Part shown: positions 35,656 to 45,700 of the stretch, one piece after another
How the letters are laid out: every line of letters starts with the position of its first letter
Position numbering within the stretch: the stretch's first letter is position 1
Origin: Shimia marina
GTDB lineage: Bacteria > Pseudomonadota > Alphaproteobacteria > Rhodobacterales > Rhodobacteraceae
Direction of reading: 5' to 3'
Length of the DNA stretch: 64,000 bases
Assembly (NCBI RefSeq): GCF_001458175.1
Contig: NZ_CYPW01000032.1
Coordinates: 88,826-152,825, forward strand
Made by a program: the position numbers and the translations under genes
The notes under the pieces: generated by a model
Seen by the model: the letters and a program-made list of their open reading frames with translations, nothing else
Databases searched by the model: none
Told to the model about the DNA's origin: nothing

Positions 35656-36216
35656 GTGCCTAATTTCGGTCTATTGGCTCTTGGTGGTAATTTGCCTTCT
35701 GAATTTGGTTTTCCCGACCAAACCATTGCACGCGCAATTATGCAATTGAATTGTAATGGTATTCATCTTCGCGCAATTAGCCGATTCTTTCAAACACCTT
35801 GTTTCCCGGCAGGAGCAGGGCCCGATTATGTGAACGCCGCAATCACAATTGAGAGCGATTTGATGCCGGAAAATTTACTGGCGCGCCTGCATGAAATCGA
35901 AGCCTCTTTTGGTCGTGAGCGCACATTACGTTGGGGCACTCGACCTTTGGACATTGACCTGATCGCCTACGGAGATCTGGTGCGCCCAGATCTTGAAACG
36001 CACACCGCTTGGCGCGACTTGCCTTTGGAAGAACAGGTGAAATCAACGCCGCAGGAGCTGATTCTTCCCCATCCGCGCATGCAGGAGCGGGCCTTTGTTC
36101 TGGCCCCTCTGATGGATGTAGCTGCGACGTGGCGTCACCCGGTTTTGGGGGGCACGGTTGCAGAATTCTATGCACAATTGCCGCAAAGCGCGCGGGATGA
36201 AGTGCGACCGCTGTGA
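35656..36216 (+). CDS. folK: 2-amino-4-hydroxy-6-hydroxymethyldihydropteridine diphosphokinase
   Basis: 186 residues from a GTG at 35656 with GGAG seven bases upstream; the first 40 codons of the longer frame lie in the AT-rich promoter region and are not conserved. Transfers pyrophosphate from ATP to the pterin in folate synthesis. HPPK motif 'FGRERTLRWGTRPLDIDLIA' (PROSITE-type R-W-x-x-R-x-x-D-x-D) and 'LILPHPRMQERAFVLAPL' are clear. Leads into rpoZ, which has its own promoter. Confidence 0.93.
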   Translation: MPNFGLLALGGNLPSEFGFPDQTIARAIMQLNCNGIHLRAISRFFQTPCFPAGAGPDYVNAAITIESDLMPENLLARLHEIEASFGRERTLRWGTRPLDIDLIAYGDLVRPDLETHTAWRDLPLEEQVKSTPQELILPHPRMQERAFVLAPLMDVAATWRHPVLGGTVAEFYAQLPQSARDEVRPL

Positions 36217-36223
36217 ATCTTGC

Positions 36224-36252
36224 TTGTCAAGGGGTGCAATCCCGCGTAGATA
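36224..36252 (+). promoter_or_regulatory. Probable sigma-70 promoter for rpoZ-rsh
   Basis: TTGTCA (36224-36229), a 17-base spacer and TAGATA (36247-36252). The -10 ends 39 bases before the rpoZ ATG. Five of six match at -35 and four of six at -10. Confidence 0.6.
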
Positions 36253-36291
36253 CACGACTTCCGACCAGATCCATAACGAATGGAGTGCCCG

Positions 36292-36645
36292 ATGGCCCGC
36301 GTGACCGTTGAAGACTGCGTAGACAAAGTCCCCAACCGCTTTGAGCTGGTGATGCTTGCGTCCCACCGTGCCCGTGAGGTGTCCGCTGGCGCCGCCATCA
36401 CTCTGGATCGTGACAACGACAAGAACCCTGTGGTGGCCCTGCGTGAAATCGCAGAAGAAACCCAGACCGCTGACGAGCTGCGCGAGCGTCTGATCGAGGC
36501 CAACCAGAGCCAGATTGAAGTCGATGAGCCTGAAGAAGACCGTATGGCACTCCTGATGGGTGCTGAGGCGGATGCCCCCGCTGAGGATGACATGTCCGAA
36601 GAGAAGCTCCTGCGGGCTCTGATGGAAGCGCAAGGACAGGGCTAA
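36292..36645 (+). CDS. rpoZ: DNA-directed RNA polymerase omega subunit
   Basis: 117 residues from the ATG at 36292 (GGAG six bases upstream). '[20 protein letters not shown]' and '[13 protein letters not shown]' are omega hallmarks. Omega helps fold beta-prime and forms part of a ppGpp site on RNA polymerase. Placed directly before rsh, the usual order, linking ppGpp sensing and synthesis. The C-terminal 60 residues are acidic and longer than in E. coli, as in other alphaproteobacteria. Confidence 0.96.
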   Translation: MARVTVEDCVDKVPNRFELVMLASHRAREVSAGAAITLDRDNDKNPVVALREIAEETQTADELRERLIEANQSQIEVDEPEEDRMALLMGAEADAPAEDDMSEEKLLRALMEAQGQG

Positions 36646-36672
36646 GCCCTACGGAACTATAGGTGGGCGCCA

Positions 36673-38808
36673 ATGATACCTGCTGATGACCTTATCAATC
36701 TCATTCGCGCCTACAATCCGAAGACAAACGCTGATCTGATTCTCGCGGCCTATGAATTTGGCCGCGACATGCACGACGGGCAGTTTCGCCATTCCGGTGA
36801 GCCCTATTTTTCCCATCCCATCGAAGTTGCCTGGATCATGGCGGAGCAGCATCTGGATGATGCCTCCATCATCACGGCGCTTTTGCATGACACCATCGAA
36901 GACACCAAAGCTTCCTACGATCTGGTTGCAGAGACCTTTGGCGGCGAGGTGGCCGGGCTTGTGGATGGTGTCACCAAGTTGACCAATCTGCAGCTGTCCT
37001 CCTCTGAGACGAAACAGGCTGAAAACTTCCGCAAGCTGTTCATGGCCATGTCCAAAGACCTGCGGGTGATTTTGGTGAAGCTGGCCGACCGTCTGCACAA
37101 TATGCGCACGATCAAGGCGATGCGCCCGTCAAAACAGGCGCAAAAAGCGCGTGAAACCATGGATATCTATGCGCCGCTGGCCGGACGCATGGGGATGCAG
37201 TGGATGCGCGACGAGCTCGAAGATCTTGCGTTCAAGGTGCTCAATCCAGAAGGCCGTGCGTCGATCATGCGCCGCTTTATCACCCTGCAGAAGGAAACTG
37301 GTGATGTGATTGAACGCATCACCAATGACATGGTGCAGGAACTGGCTGATCATTACGTGCCAGGGGACGTGGTGGGGCGTGCGAAGAAGCCCTATTCGAT
37401 CTGGCGTAAGATGCAGGCGAAGGATCAGGGATTTTCGCGTCTGTCCGACATTTACGGCTTCCGTATCATCACCGATTCTGAGGACAGCTGTTATCGGGCG
37501 CTTGGGGTGATTCACCAACGCTGGCGGGCGGTGCCGGGCCGGTTCAAGGATTATATCAGCCAGCCCAAATCCAACGGATATCGCTCTATTCACACCACCG
37601 TGTCAGGCCGCAATGGCCGCCGGGTGGAAGTGCAGATCCGCACCCATCAGATGCATGATGTGGCCGAAACCGGCGTGGCGGCGCATTGGTCCTACAAGGA
37701 TGGCTCGCGCGGCGAAAACCCCTTTGCGGTGGATCCGGTAAAATGGATCTCCGGCCTCACAGAACAGTTTGATGCCGAAGAAGATCATGAGGATTTCCTC
37801 GAAGCTGTGAAGCTTGAGATGTATTCTGATCATGTCTTCTGTTTCACGCCCAAAGGCGAGGTGGTGCAGCTGCCGCGGGGTGCAACACCGATCGATTTTG
37901 CCTATGCGATTCACACCCGTATCGGCCATGCCTGTGTTGGGGCCAAGGTGGATCATCGTCGTGTGCCGCTTTGGACACGCATCAAAAATGGCCAATCGGT
38001 GGAGATCATCACCGCCGAAGGTCAGATGCCGCAGGCCACATGGTTGGATATCGCAAAGACCGGCAAGGCCCGCACGGCGATTCGCCGGGCCCTGCGTGAG
38101 CTGGATCGGGAACGTTATGTGAAGCTGGGTGCAGAGCTGGCACGCTCCGCTTTTGAACATGTCGGCAAAAAGGCCACCGACAAAGTGCTCGATCTGGCTG
38201 CCAAACACCTACGTCTGAAAGAGCGTGATGAGCTCTTGGCCCGACTTGGCTCTGCTGAGTTGACAGCCCATGAGATGTTGCAGGCCGTTTACCCGGATCT
38301 GGCACCAGAAAAGACCGACGAGGTTGCGGCAGAGCGCGCGGTGATCGGCCTGTCTGATGATCAGAGCTTTCAGCGTGCCCCCTGCTGTCAGCCACTGCCC
38401 GGCGAACGGATTGTCGGGATCACCTATCGTGGGCAGGGTGTTGTGGTGCATGCCATCAACTGCGACAGTTTGTCCAACTATGAAGACCAGCCAGACCGCT
38501 GGCTCGACCTGCATTGGCATGCAGGCAAGCACAAACCGATCTATACGGTGCAATTGCTGGTCACCATCGGCAATGACGCTGGGGTGCTGGGGCGTATTTG
38601 CACATTGATTGGCGAGAATAAGGCCAATATCTCTGACCTCGAGTTCGTGGACCGGAAACCGGATTTTTACCGCCTTCTGATCAGTGTGGACCTCGGCGAC
38701 GCCGAACACCTGCACAAGCTGATGCTGGCTTTGGAAGCGGAAACTGACGTGGCCGAGATCGAACGCTATCGAAATCCTGACAGGGCCCGCGACGCGCTGG
38801 CACCCTGA
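36673..38808 (+). CDS. rsh: Bifunctional (p)ppGpp synthetase/hydrolase (Rsh, RelA/SpoT family)
   Basis: 711 residues. Makes and degrades the alarmone ppGpp. N-terminal HD hydrolase (about 20-170) with 'SHPIEVAWIMAEQHLDDASI' and 'ALLHDTIEDT'; synthetase domain about 220-345 with 'SDIYGFRIITDSEDSCYRAL' and 'RFKDYISQPKSNGYRSIHTT'. The TGS domain is about 385-445 ('VFCFTPKGEVVQLPRGATPI') and an ACT domain ends the protein (about 635-711). Both catalytic halves look intact, as expected for the single Rsh of alphaproteobacteria. 27 bases after rpoZ. Confidence 0.97.
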   Translation: MIPADDLINLIRAYNPKTNADLILAAYEFGRDMHDGQFRHSGEPYFSHPIEVAWIMAEQHLDDASIITALLHDTIEDTKASYDLVAETFGGEVAGLVDGVTKLTNLQLSSSETKQAENFRKLFMAMSKDLRVILVKLADRLHNMRTIKAMRPSKQAQKARETMDIYAPLAGRMGMQWMRDELEDLAFKVLNPEGRASIMRRFITLQKETGDVIERITNDMVQELADHYVPGDVVGRAKKPYSIWRKMQAKDQGFSRLSDIYGFRIITDSEDSCYRALGVIHQRWRAVPGRFKDYISQPKSNGYRSIHTTVSGRNGRRVEVQIRTHQMHDVAETGVAAHWSYKDGSRGENPFAVDPVKWISGLTEQFDAEEDHEDFLEAVKLEMYSDHVFCFTPKGEVVQLPRGATPIDFAYAIHTRIGHACVGAKVDHRRVPLWTRIKNGQSVEIITAEGQMPQATWLDIAKTGKARTAIRRALRELDRERYVKLGAELARSAFEHVGKKATDKVLDLAAKHLRLKERDELLARLGSAELTAHEMLQAVYPDLAPEKTDEVAAERAVIGLSDDQSFQRAPCCQPLPGERIVGITYRGQGVVVHAINCDSLSNYEDQPDRWLDLHWHAGKHKPIYTVQLLVTIGNDAGVLGRICTLIGENKANISDLEFVDRKPDFYRLLISVDLGDAEHLHKLMLALEAETDVAEIERYRNPDRARDALAP

Positions 38809-38829
38809 CACAGCCGAGGACAGAACCCC

Positions 38830-39486
38830 GTGGTATTCAAGCGCCGCGATAGAAGGCCTTTTCTCCGTATTCTCGGTGAGTTTTTCTATCCCCGCGGTGG
38901 ATGGGGACGCGCTGCGCGCTATGTGCAGCACCGTCTGCGGCGGCTGCCCGGCTCTCCTGAAACCATCGGGCGCGGTATTTGGGCCGGGGTCTTCACCACG
39001 TTTACCCCGTTTTACACGATGCACTTCGTGGTGGCAGCGCTGTTGTCACGCATCCTGGGGGGCAACCTTCTGGCCGCACTACTGGCCACCTTCTTTGGCA
39101 ACCCGCTGACCTATCTGCCGATTGGCATTGTGTCGCTGAAAACCGGACACTTCCTCCTGGGCACTGAGTTTGAAGAAGGCGACACACAGTCGCTGGGCGG
39201 TAAATTCGCCAATGCCGGAGCGGATCTGTGGCACAATTTCTGGACGCTTTTCACCGATGATGTCGCCGATTGGCACGGTCTGCGGGTTTTTTATGACGAG
39301 GTGTTCTTTCCCTATATGGTGGGGGGCATTTTGCCGGGCATTATTGCCGCGACCGTTATGTATTACATTTCTGTGCCTTTGATCCGTGCCTATCAGAAGC
39401 GCCGATCTGCCAAATTTGCCGCGCGCATTGCCAAGGCCCGGGCCATGGCCGAGGAGCAGGCGGCCCATGTTCACGCCGACAACTGA
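38830..39486 (+). CDS. DUF2062 family membrane protein
   Basis: 218 residues with GTG start. Core of DUF2062: 'ETIGRGIWAGVFTTFTPFYT' and 'ATFFGNPLTYLPIGIVSLKT', with membrane segments near 50-75, 80-105 and 160-185. Function unknown. Basic N-terminus and an Ala/Lys-rich C-terminal helix. Conserved between rsh and pdxJ in this family of bacteria. Confidence 0.9.
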   Translation: MVFKRRDRRPFLRILGEFFYPRGGWGRAARYVQHRLRRLPGSPETIGRGIWAGVFTTFTPFYTMHFVVAALLSRILGGNLLAALLATFFGNPLTYLPIGIVSLKTGHFLLGTEFEEGDTQSLGGKFANAGADLWHNFWTLFTDDVADWHGLRVFYDEVFFPYMVGGILPGIIAATVMYYISVPLIRAYQKRRSAKFAARIAKARAMAEEQAAHVHADN

Positions 39487-39601
39487 CCCCCATCACGCTT
39501 TTTGATCATAAAAGCGGTTTTCCTTGTGGCACCGCCGTCATAGGGTCCATGCAAAGACATTGGGCCAATGCAAATCAGGCCAAGGCATAAGGAGAATGAG
39601 C

Positions 39602-40336
39602 ATGCTGCGTCTTGGGGTGAACATCGATCACGTGGCCACCGTGCGCAATGCCCGCGGGGGCGCCTACCCTGATCCGGTGCGCGCGGCCAAACTGGCCGAA
39701 GAAGCGGGGGCAGATGGCATCACCGCGCACCTGCGCGAAGACCGTCGCCATATTGTCGATGCCGATATTGATGCCTTGATGGAGGCGCTTTCGGTGCCGC
39801 TCAACTTCGAAATGGCCGCCACTGACGAGATGCAGGCCATTGCCCTGCGTCACAAGCCTCATGCGGTTTGTATTGTGCCGGAAAAACGCGAAGAACGCAC
39901 GACCGAAGGCGGTTTGGATGTGGTGCGGGAAGAGCGCAAACTGGCGGCTTATATCGCCCCTTTGCGTGAGGCAGGCTCCCGTGTGTCGATTTTTATCGGC
40001 GCAGAGAAACCCCAGATCGAAGCCGCTGCGCGCATCGGCGCAGAGGTGATTGAGCTGCACACCGGCGCTTATTGCGACTTCCACGCCGAAGGCCGGTTTG
40101 AAGAACGCGATGCAGAACTTGCACGGCTCACCGATATGGCCACTTTTGCCCAGTCTCTTGGGCTGGAGGTGCATGCCGGTCACGGGCTGACCTATGACAC
40201 GGTGCAGCCGATTGCGGCCCTGCGAGAGGTGATGGAACTCAACATCGGGCACTTCCTCATTGGGGAGTCCATTTTTCGCGGGCTGGATCCTGCCATCCGC
40301 GAAATGCGCCGTCTGATGGAGGAGGCGCGGGCGTGA
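39602..40336 (+). CDS. pdxJ: Pyridoxine 5'-phosphate synthase
   Basis: 244 residues from the ATG at 39602 (GGAG seven bases upstream; the ATG at 39596 is too close to it). Condenses 1-deoxyxylulose-5-phosphate with 3-amino-2-oxopropyl phosphate, the last ring-forming step to vitamin B6. TIM barrel with '[20 protein letters not shown]' and '[20 protein letters not shown]' at the start, His/Glu catalytic stretch 'LNFEMAAT', and '[11 protein letters not shown]', '[14 protein letters not shown]'. Overlaps acpS by four bases, a common pairing. Confidence 0.97.
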   Translation: MLRLGVNIDHVATVRNARGGAYPDPVRAAKLAEEAGADGITAHLREDRRHIVDADIDALMEALSVPLNFEMAATDEMQAIALRHKPHAVCIVPEKREERTTEGGLDVVREERKLAAYIAPLREAGSRVSIFIGAEKPQIEAAARIGAEVIELHTGAYCDFHAEGRFEERDAELARLTDMATFAQSLGLEVHAGHGLTYDTVQPIAALREVMELNIGHFLIGESIFRGLDPAIREMRRLMEEARA

Positions 40337-40746
40337 TCCTCGGTATCGGCAGCGATCTTGCCAATATTGACCGCATTGCAGGCACCATCGAGCGTTTTGG
40401 GGCGCGCTTCAAAAACCGCGTGTTCACCGATGTAGAACAGGCCAAGGCTGAGCGGCGGCGGGACAGCGTCGGCACCTATGCCAAGCGCTGGGCCGCCAAA
40501 GAAGCCTGTTCCAAAGCGCTGGGCACGGGGCTGGCCATGGGGATCAGCTGGAAAGACATGGCGGTCAGCAATCTGCGCACCGGTCAGCCGGTGATGGAGG
40601 TCACCGGTTGGGCCAGGGAGCGGCTCGCTGAGATGACGCCTCCGGGCCATGAGGCGATCATTCATGTCACTCTGACGGATGATCATCCGTGGGCGCAGGC
40701 CTTTGTGGTGATCGAAGCCCGCCCAATCGCGCCAGAGTCAGCCTAA
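40333..40746 (+). CDS. acpS: Holo-[acyl-carrier-protein] synthase
   Basis: 137 residues, GTG start. Transfers 4'-phosphopantetheine from CoA to apo-ACP. '[20 protein letters not shown]' carries the magnesium-binding Asp, and '[18 protein letters not shown]' the second metal ligand Glu. Translationally coupled to pdxJ through a GTGA overlap. Confidence 0.96.
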   Translation: MILGIGSDLANIDRIAGTIERFGARFKNRVFTDVEQAKAERRRDSVGTYAKRWAAKEACSKALGTGLAMGISWKDMAVSNLRTGQPVMEVTGWARERLAEMTPPGHEAIIHVTLTDDHPWAQAFVVIEARPIAPESA

Positions 40747-40844
40747 GACGCATGGGCAGGGGGTGGTCGGGTTGACAGCCCGTGCTGACACCCGCATGTA
40801 GCTTCAGACCAAAACAGGTTGGTGTAAAAGCGGAGAGTGACCCC

Positions 40845-41684
40845 ATGGCCGAGAAAGCCAAAAGCGACAGCGGTATCGTCGAGACCATCAAAACGATTTT
40901 CTGGGCGCTGTTGATTGCCGGTGTGTTCCGCACCCTGTTTTTTCAACCCTTCTGGATCCCATCCGGCTCCATGAAAGACACGTTGCTGATCGGAGATTTC
41001 CTCTTCGTCAACAAAATGACCTATGGCTACTCCTATGCCTCCTGCCCTTCTGTCCGTATTCCGGCTGTGGGCATCAATGTGGATGCCAAAGATCTCTGTG
41101 GATGGCTTGGTGAGGGCAGCAATGAGCGCTTGTTTGGTGGTGAGCCTGAGCGCGGCGATGTGGTGGTCTTTCGCCATCCCGTCACTGGCTATGACTTCAT
41201 CAAACGCCTGATTGGCCTGCCCGGTGACAAGGTGCAGCTGCGCAATGGCGCCGTCTATATCAATGGTCAGGTGGTCAAACGCGAAGATGGCGGTGTCTTC
41301 ACCGAAGAATACGGCCCGCAAGGTCCACAACGTCACCGCCCTCGCTGTGAAAATGGCCCGGTTGGTGATGGCGGAGCCTGTGCCAAGTCACGCTACATCG
41401 AAACCCTGCCCAATGGTGTGCAATACTCCACCCTGAACATCACCACACAGGGGTCGGACAACACTGGTATCTATACAGTTCCTGAAGGCCACTATTTCTT
41501 CATGGGAGATAACCGTGACAACTCCACCGACAGCCGCGTGCCAAAATCCGCGCGTGGGGTGGACTATGTGCCTTACGAGAACCTGATCGGCCGCGCAGAC
41601 CGCATCATGTTCTCCTCTGCTGGCCGTTCCATGTTTGCGTTCTGGACATGGCGCGGCGATCGGTTCTTCAAGGCGGTTGAGTGA
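40845..41684 (+). CDS. lepB: Signal peptidase I
   Basis: 279 residues from the ATG at 40845 (GGAGAG seven bases upstream). Cuts signal peptides from exported proteins at the inner membrane. One N-terminal membrane helix (about 15-33), catalytic Ser42 in '[11 protein letters not shown]' and general base Lys120 in '[14 protein letters not shown]', then '[14 protein letters not shown]' as box E. An insertion between about 62 and 100 with two cysteines is typical for alphaproteobacterial LepB. Confidence 0.97.
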   Translation: MAEKAKSDSGIVETIKTIFWALLIAGVFRTLFFQPFWIPSGSMKDTLLIGDFLFVNKMTYGYSYASCPSVRIPAVGINVDAKDLCGWLGEGSNERLFGGEPERGDVVVFRHPVTGYDFIKRLIGLPGDKVQLRNGAVYINGQVVKREDGGVFTEEYGPQGPQRHRPRCENGPVGDGGACAKSRYIETLPNGVQYSTLNITTQGSDNTGIYTVPEGHYFFMGDNRDNSTDSRVPKSARGVDYVPYENLIGRADRIMFSSAGRSMFAFWTWRGDRFFKAVE

Positions 41685-41691
41685 GGCCAAA

Positions 41692-42372
41692 GTGAAACTA
41701 TCCGCAGAGCTCAAAGCACTGGAAACACGGCTGGGCCATAAATTTGCCCGCCCGGAGCTTCTGGTGCGTGCGGTGACACATTCGTCCATGTCTTCTGCCA
41801 CACGGCAGGACAATCAGCGTCTGGAGTTCCTTGGCGATCGTGTGCTGGGTCTCGTGATGTCCGAAGCGCTGTTGGAACATGATAAATCCGCCTCCGAGGG
41901 CCAACTGGCACCACGTTTTAATGCATTGGTGCGCAAAGAGGCCTGTGCCGAAGTAGCGCGGGAGATTGATCTGGGCGCAGCGTTGAAGCTGGGTCGCTCT
42001 GAAATGATGTCTGGCGGTCGCCGCAAGCAGGCACTGCTGGGGGATGCCATGGAAGCGATTCTCGCTGCGGTCTATCGCGATGCCGGTTTTGAGGTGGCAA
42101 AAGCGCTGATTTTGCGACTTTGGGGCAATCGTGTGACAACGGTTGAGGCCGATGCGCGCGATCCGAAGACCAGCTTGCAAGAATGGGCGCAGGCGCGTAA
42201 GTTGCCGCCGCCGTCTTATGAGCTGGTAAGGCGCTCTGGTCCAGATCATGCACCAGTGTTCACCATCGCGGTGAAGCTTCAGAACGGCGCCGTGGCAGAA
42301 GCCACTGATAGCTCTAAACGCAAGGCTGAACAGGCTGCTGCCAAGATGTTGCTCGCGCAGGTGAGCGGCTGA
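41692..42372 (+). CDS. rnc: Ribonuclease III
   Basis: 226 residues, GTG start at 41692 with GTGAGG just upstream. Processes double-stranded RNA including rRNA precursors. The signature '[20 protein letters not shown]' holds the catalytic acids, '[20 protein letters not shown]' the second set. The dsRNA-binding domain is at about 152-224 ('[20 protein letters not shown]'). Starts seven bases after lepB. In related genomes era usually follows; here a 4.8-kb insert intervenes. Confidence 0.97.
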   Translation: MKLSAELKALETRLGHKFARPELLVRAVTHSSMSSATRQDNQRLEFLGDRVLGLVMSEALLEHDKSASEGQLAPRFNALVRKEACAEVAREIDLGAALKLGRSEMMSGGRRKQALLGDAMEAILAAVYRDAGFEVAKALILRLWGNRVTTVEADARDPKTSLQEWAQARKLPPPSYELVRRSGPDHAPVFTIAVKLQNGAVAEATDSSKRKAEQAAAKMLLAQVSG

Positions 42373-42663
42373 CTGGATCTTAGATCAATTCAATTCGAAT
42401 CAACGGGCGCATTATTGCCTTGTGCAGTATGCAACCTTTTGGAGTGGGGTGTGGGCCCTAGATTCCGAAAGGCTGCAACTCGCCCATAAATTGATCTCTG
42501 GGAACGCATTTGTGACAGAATTTTAGCACGGCTTTAGCATATTTTGCTGTCATTAAGTGCAATGGGCTTGAGAACTGAGCTGTCAAAAAACGTATCGCCA
42601 CCAATCAAACACGCGCCAGAATAGCGCGCCGGTGGCAGGGAATTTAGACTAGGAGATGCTGCG
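42373..42663. other. Intergenic region at the rnc/insert junction
   Basis: 291 bases, noticeably more AT-rich than the flanks, as expected of a promoter region. It contains the imperfect direct repeats TTTTAGCA (42523 on) and CTTTAGCA (42532 on), and AGGAGA just before the RTX-Hint start. No terminator with a T-run is seen after rnc, no target-site duplication is evident, and no tRNA gene is present. Confidence 0.4.
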
Positions 42664-42792
42664 ATGTCAGGTGGTAGCGGTAGCGGTAGCGGTAGTGGTG
42701 GTCGAGGAAGAGGTCGACGGGGCAGCGGAAGCGGAAGCGGAAGTGGGAGCGGCAGCGGTAGCGGCAGTGGAAGCGGTGGCGGCGGCGGTAAT
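42664..42792 (+). repeat. Gly-Ser hexanucleotide repeat tract at the start of the RTX-Hint gene
   Basis: The first 43 codons are almost only Gly and Ser (with Arg between 14 and 19), encoded by near-identical GGTAGC/GGAAGC units. Units are multiples of six bases, so slippage would change length without shifting the frame. Confidence 0.75.
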
Positions 42793-45700
42793 TCGCTCGG
42801 CCCCCTGAAGCTTGGTCCTGATGGCGTCGTGCGCGGCGGCAATGGCAATGACAATATCTTTCCGGGCTATCGCGATGGCGACGGGGATCGGGTGGATTCC
42901 AATGATGCCCGCCTGCCAACGGAAGGCGGCAACGATGACATCATCTATGCGAATGGTGGCAACGACACGGTGAATGCCGGATCTGGCAACGACTATGTCG
43001 ATGCTGGCCGTGGCAATGATGTGGTGCAAGCTGGCTCTGGTAACGATGTGGTTGCTGGCAATGCAGGCAATGACACCATCGACGCCGGCACGGGCAACGA
43101 CACGGTCTTTGGCGGTGGCGGCAATGACAGCATCACTGCTGGCGATGGCGACGACCGCATTTATGGCGACAATAACAGTGGCAACACCGGCAACCTGATC
43201 AGCAATGGCAATTTCAATCAGGGCGGCGCAGGCTGGCAGCGGATCGATGGAAATGGCGATGGTGTTGCGCCGCACATTAATGGCGCTGTAAGTTTCAACA
43301 ATGGCGGTCGCGCTGCGGGCAATGATGCCATTCAGCAGACCTTTGCGACCAACATTGGCGCAGAGCATACCGTCTCGCTGGATCTCTTTGAAAACAACAA
43401 TGGCGCAGCCCATCACGGCTTCCGGATTGATGTGCTGGACGCCGATGGCAATGTGATTTCCTCGGAGTCCGTAGCGGTTCAGAACAACACCACACAAAAG
43501 GTCAGCTTCACCTTCACGGCAACCACCCCCAACACGACGCTGCGGATTATCAACACCACAGCCACGGGGGAGCATCACAGCAGTGACGGAAAAATCGACA
43601 ACGTTTCTGTGGTGGAAACGCCCGACGTGGCCGGCAATGACACCATTGATGCAGGGTCCGGCAATGACTTCGTGGACGGTGGCGCAGGCAATGACTCGAT
43701 TCTGGGCGGCCACGGCAATGACACGATTAACGGTGGCTTGCATAATGACACCGTGGATGGCGGCGTGGGCCATGACCATATCGACGGTGGCGCTGGAAAC
43801 GACAGTCTCTATGGGCATTGGGGTGCCGATAACATCAAAGGTGGCAGTGGCAACGACACCGTTGATGGGGGGATGTCCACAGACCACATGGATGGTGGTG
43901 ATGGCATCGACACCGTCAGCTTCGAGCGGGCTTTTGGATCTTCCAATGAAAACGTCAACCTCGATCTACAGGCTGGCACTGCACGCCTGAGTGATGGGAC
44001 AACGGAAACAGCTACCAATTTTGAAAATGCCATTGGCAGTGCGGGCAATGACACTCTTGCCGGGACAGCTGGCGACAACCGCTTGGAAGGCGGTAACGGC
44101 AATGATGCGCTTTACGGACGGGGCGGTCATGACACGTTGGTCGGCGGTCAAGGGAATGACACCATTCTGGCAGGAAGCGGAAATGATTCAGTTGATGCTG
44201 GTTCCAACAACGATACCGTCTTTGGTAACGAAGGCAGTGATACGATTGTGGCTGGCGACGGCGATGATTTCGTCGCGGGTGGCTTTGGCACCGACTCCAT
44301 GGATGGTGGTGCTGGCAATGATACGGTGTCCTATGCAGATTCCTTTGGCACTGCGTCAGAGTTCGTAGAACTTGATCTGCAGGCGGGCACTGGGCGTCTG
44401 AACGGCGGCCCGGCCGTTGAAACCGTGCGCAACTTTGAAAACGCGATTGGGGCGCGTGGCAACGACACGATCTCCGGCACAGACGGCGGCAACGTTATCA
44501 AGGGCGAAGGGGGCAATGACGTCATCGATGGGCGTGGTGGCAACGACACGCTCTTTGGTGGCGATGGCGATGATCTGGTCACTGGTGGTCAGGGCGTGGA
44601 TCGTCAAGACGGCGGCGCTGGCAATGACACCGTGTCCTTTGAGGGTGCCAATGGCAACGGCATTTCCCATGTCCGCTTTGACATGAACACGGATCAGGCC
44701 AAACTCATCAATCACAACAATGTGGTGGTTGATTTTGAATCGACGACCAACTTCGAAAATGTCATCGGTTCAAGCGGCAACGACTGGATCACCGGCGATG
44801 GCGGTGACAACCGGATCGAAGGGCGCGATGGCAATGACCTGCTGCAAGGTGGCGGTGGCGATGACACGCTCGAAGGCGATCAGGGCAACGACCTGCTCAT
44901 TGGTGGCAGCGGCGAAGACGTGATCGATGGTGGCGTGGGGCATGACAGGCTCTTTGGTCAGACGGGTCAGGACACTTTCGTCAGCAGCGATGGCAATGAT
45001 CAGATCGACGGTGGCTCTGAGCGGGATACCTATGTCAGTGACGATCCCACCGATGAACATGTTCATGCGTTCATCGACGATGCCGGAAACGGTCATGTGG
45101 ATAAACTGGGCTCAGGCTATCGCGACACGGTCAAATCGGTTGAACACTATGTGGCCGATGAAACCGCCAATGATGACAAGATCACCCTGACCACGAACGT
45201 CACGGATGTCTCGACCATCACAGGACTGGACAGCAGCGCCGAAGGTGTCTTCACCTCCAGCAAGGGCCAGACCATCCAGTTTGGCGGGCAGGGCCAACCA
45301 ACGCTGCGTGATATTCTCGATGGTAATGTGCAGGGTGTTTTCCCGCGCGGGACCTATCAGATCACTTCCGGCGATGAGAGTGGCCAGATCGGTAACATCT
45401 CCTTTGATAACTTCGAAGAGATCAACTTTACCGTTGTCTGTTTTGCAAGCGGCACCCGCATTGCAACGCCAGAGGGCGACCGTGAGATTGAGACGTTGAA
45501 GGCGGGGGACAAGGTGCTCACGAAAGATCGCGATGCTCAGCCGATTCGCTGGATTGGCGCGCGCCATCTCTCTGCAGAAGAGTTGGACGCACATCCCAAT
45601 CTCAAGCCGATCCGCATTTCTGCCGGGGCTTTGGGCATGGGTTTGCCGACCCGCGATCTGGTGGTCAGCCCACAGCATCGTATTTTCATCAGTTCGCGCG

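Noticed and set aside
42373-42663. Mobile element ends flanking the RTX-Hint/kinase insert
   Set aside because: No inverted repeats at both ends, no target duplication, no tRNA and no integrase or transposase were found; the insertion is inferred only from gene order.
42667-43887. A 406-codon antisense frame over the RTX-Hint gene
   Set aside because: Arises from the repeated GGxGND codons read in reverse; Val/Ile/Ala repeats mirror the sense repeats.
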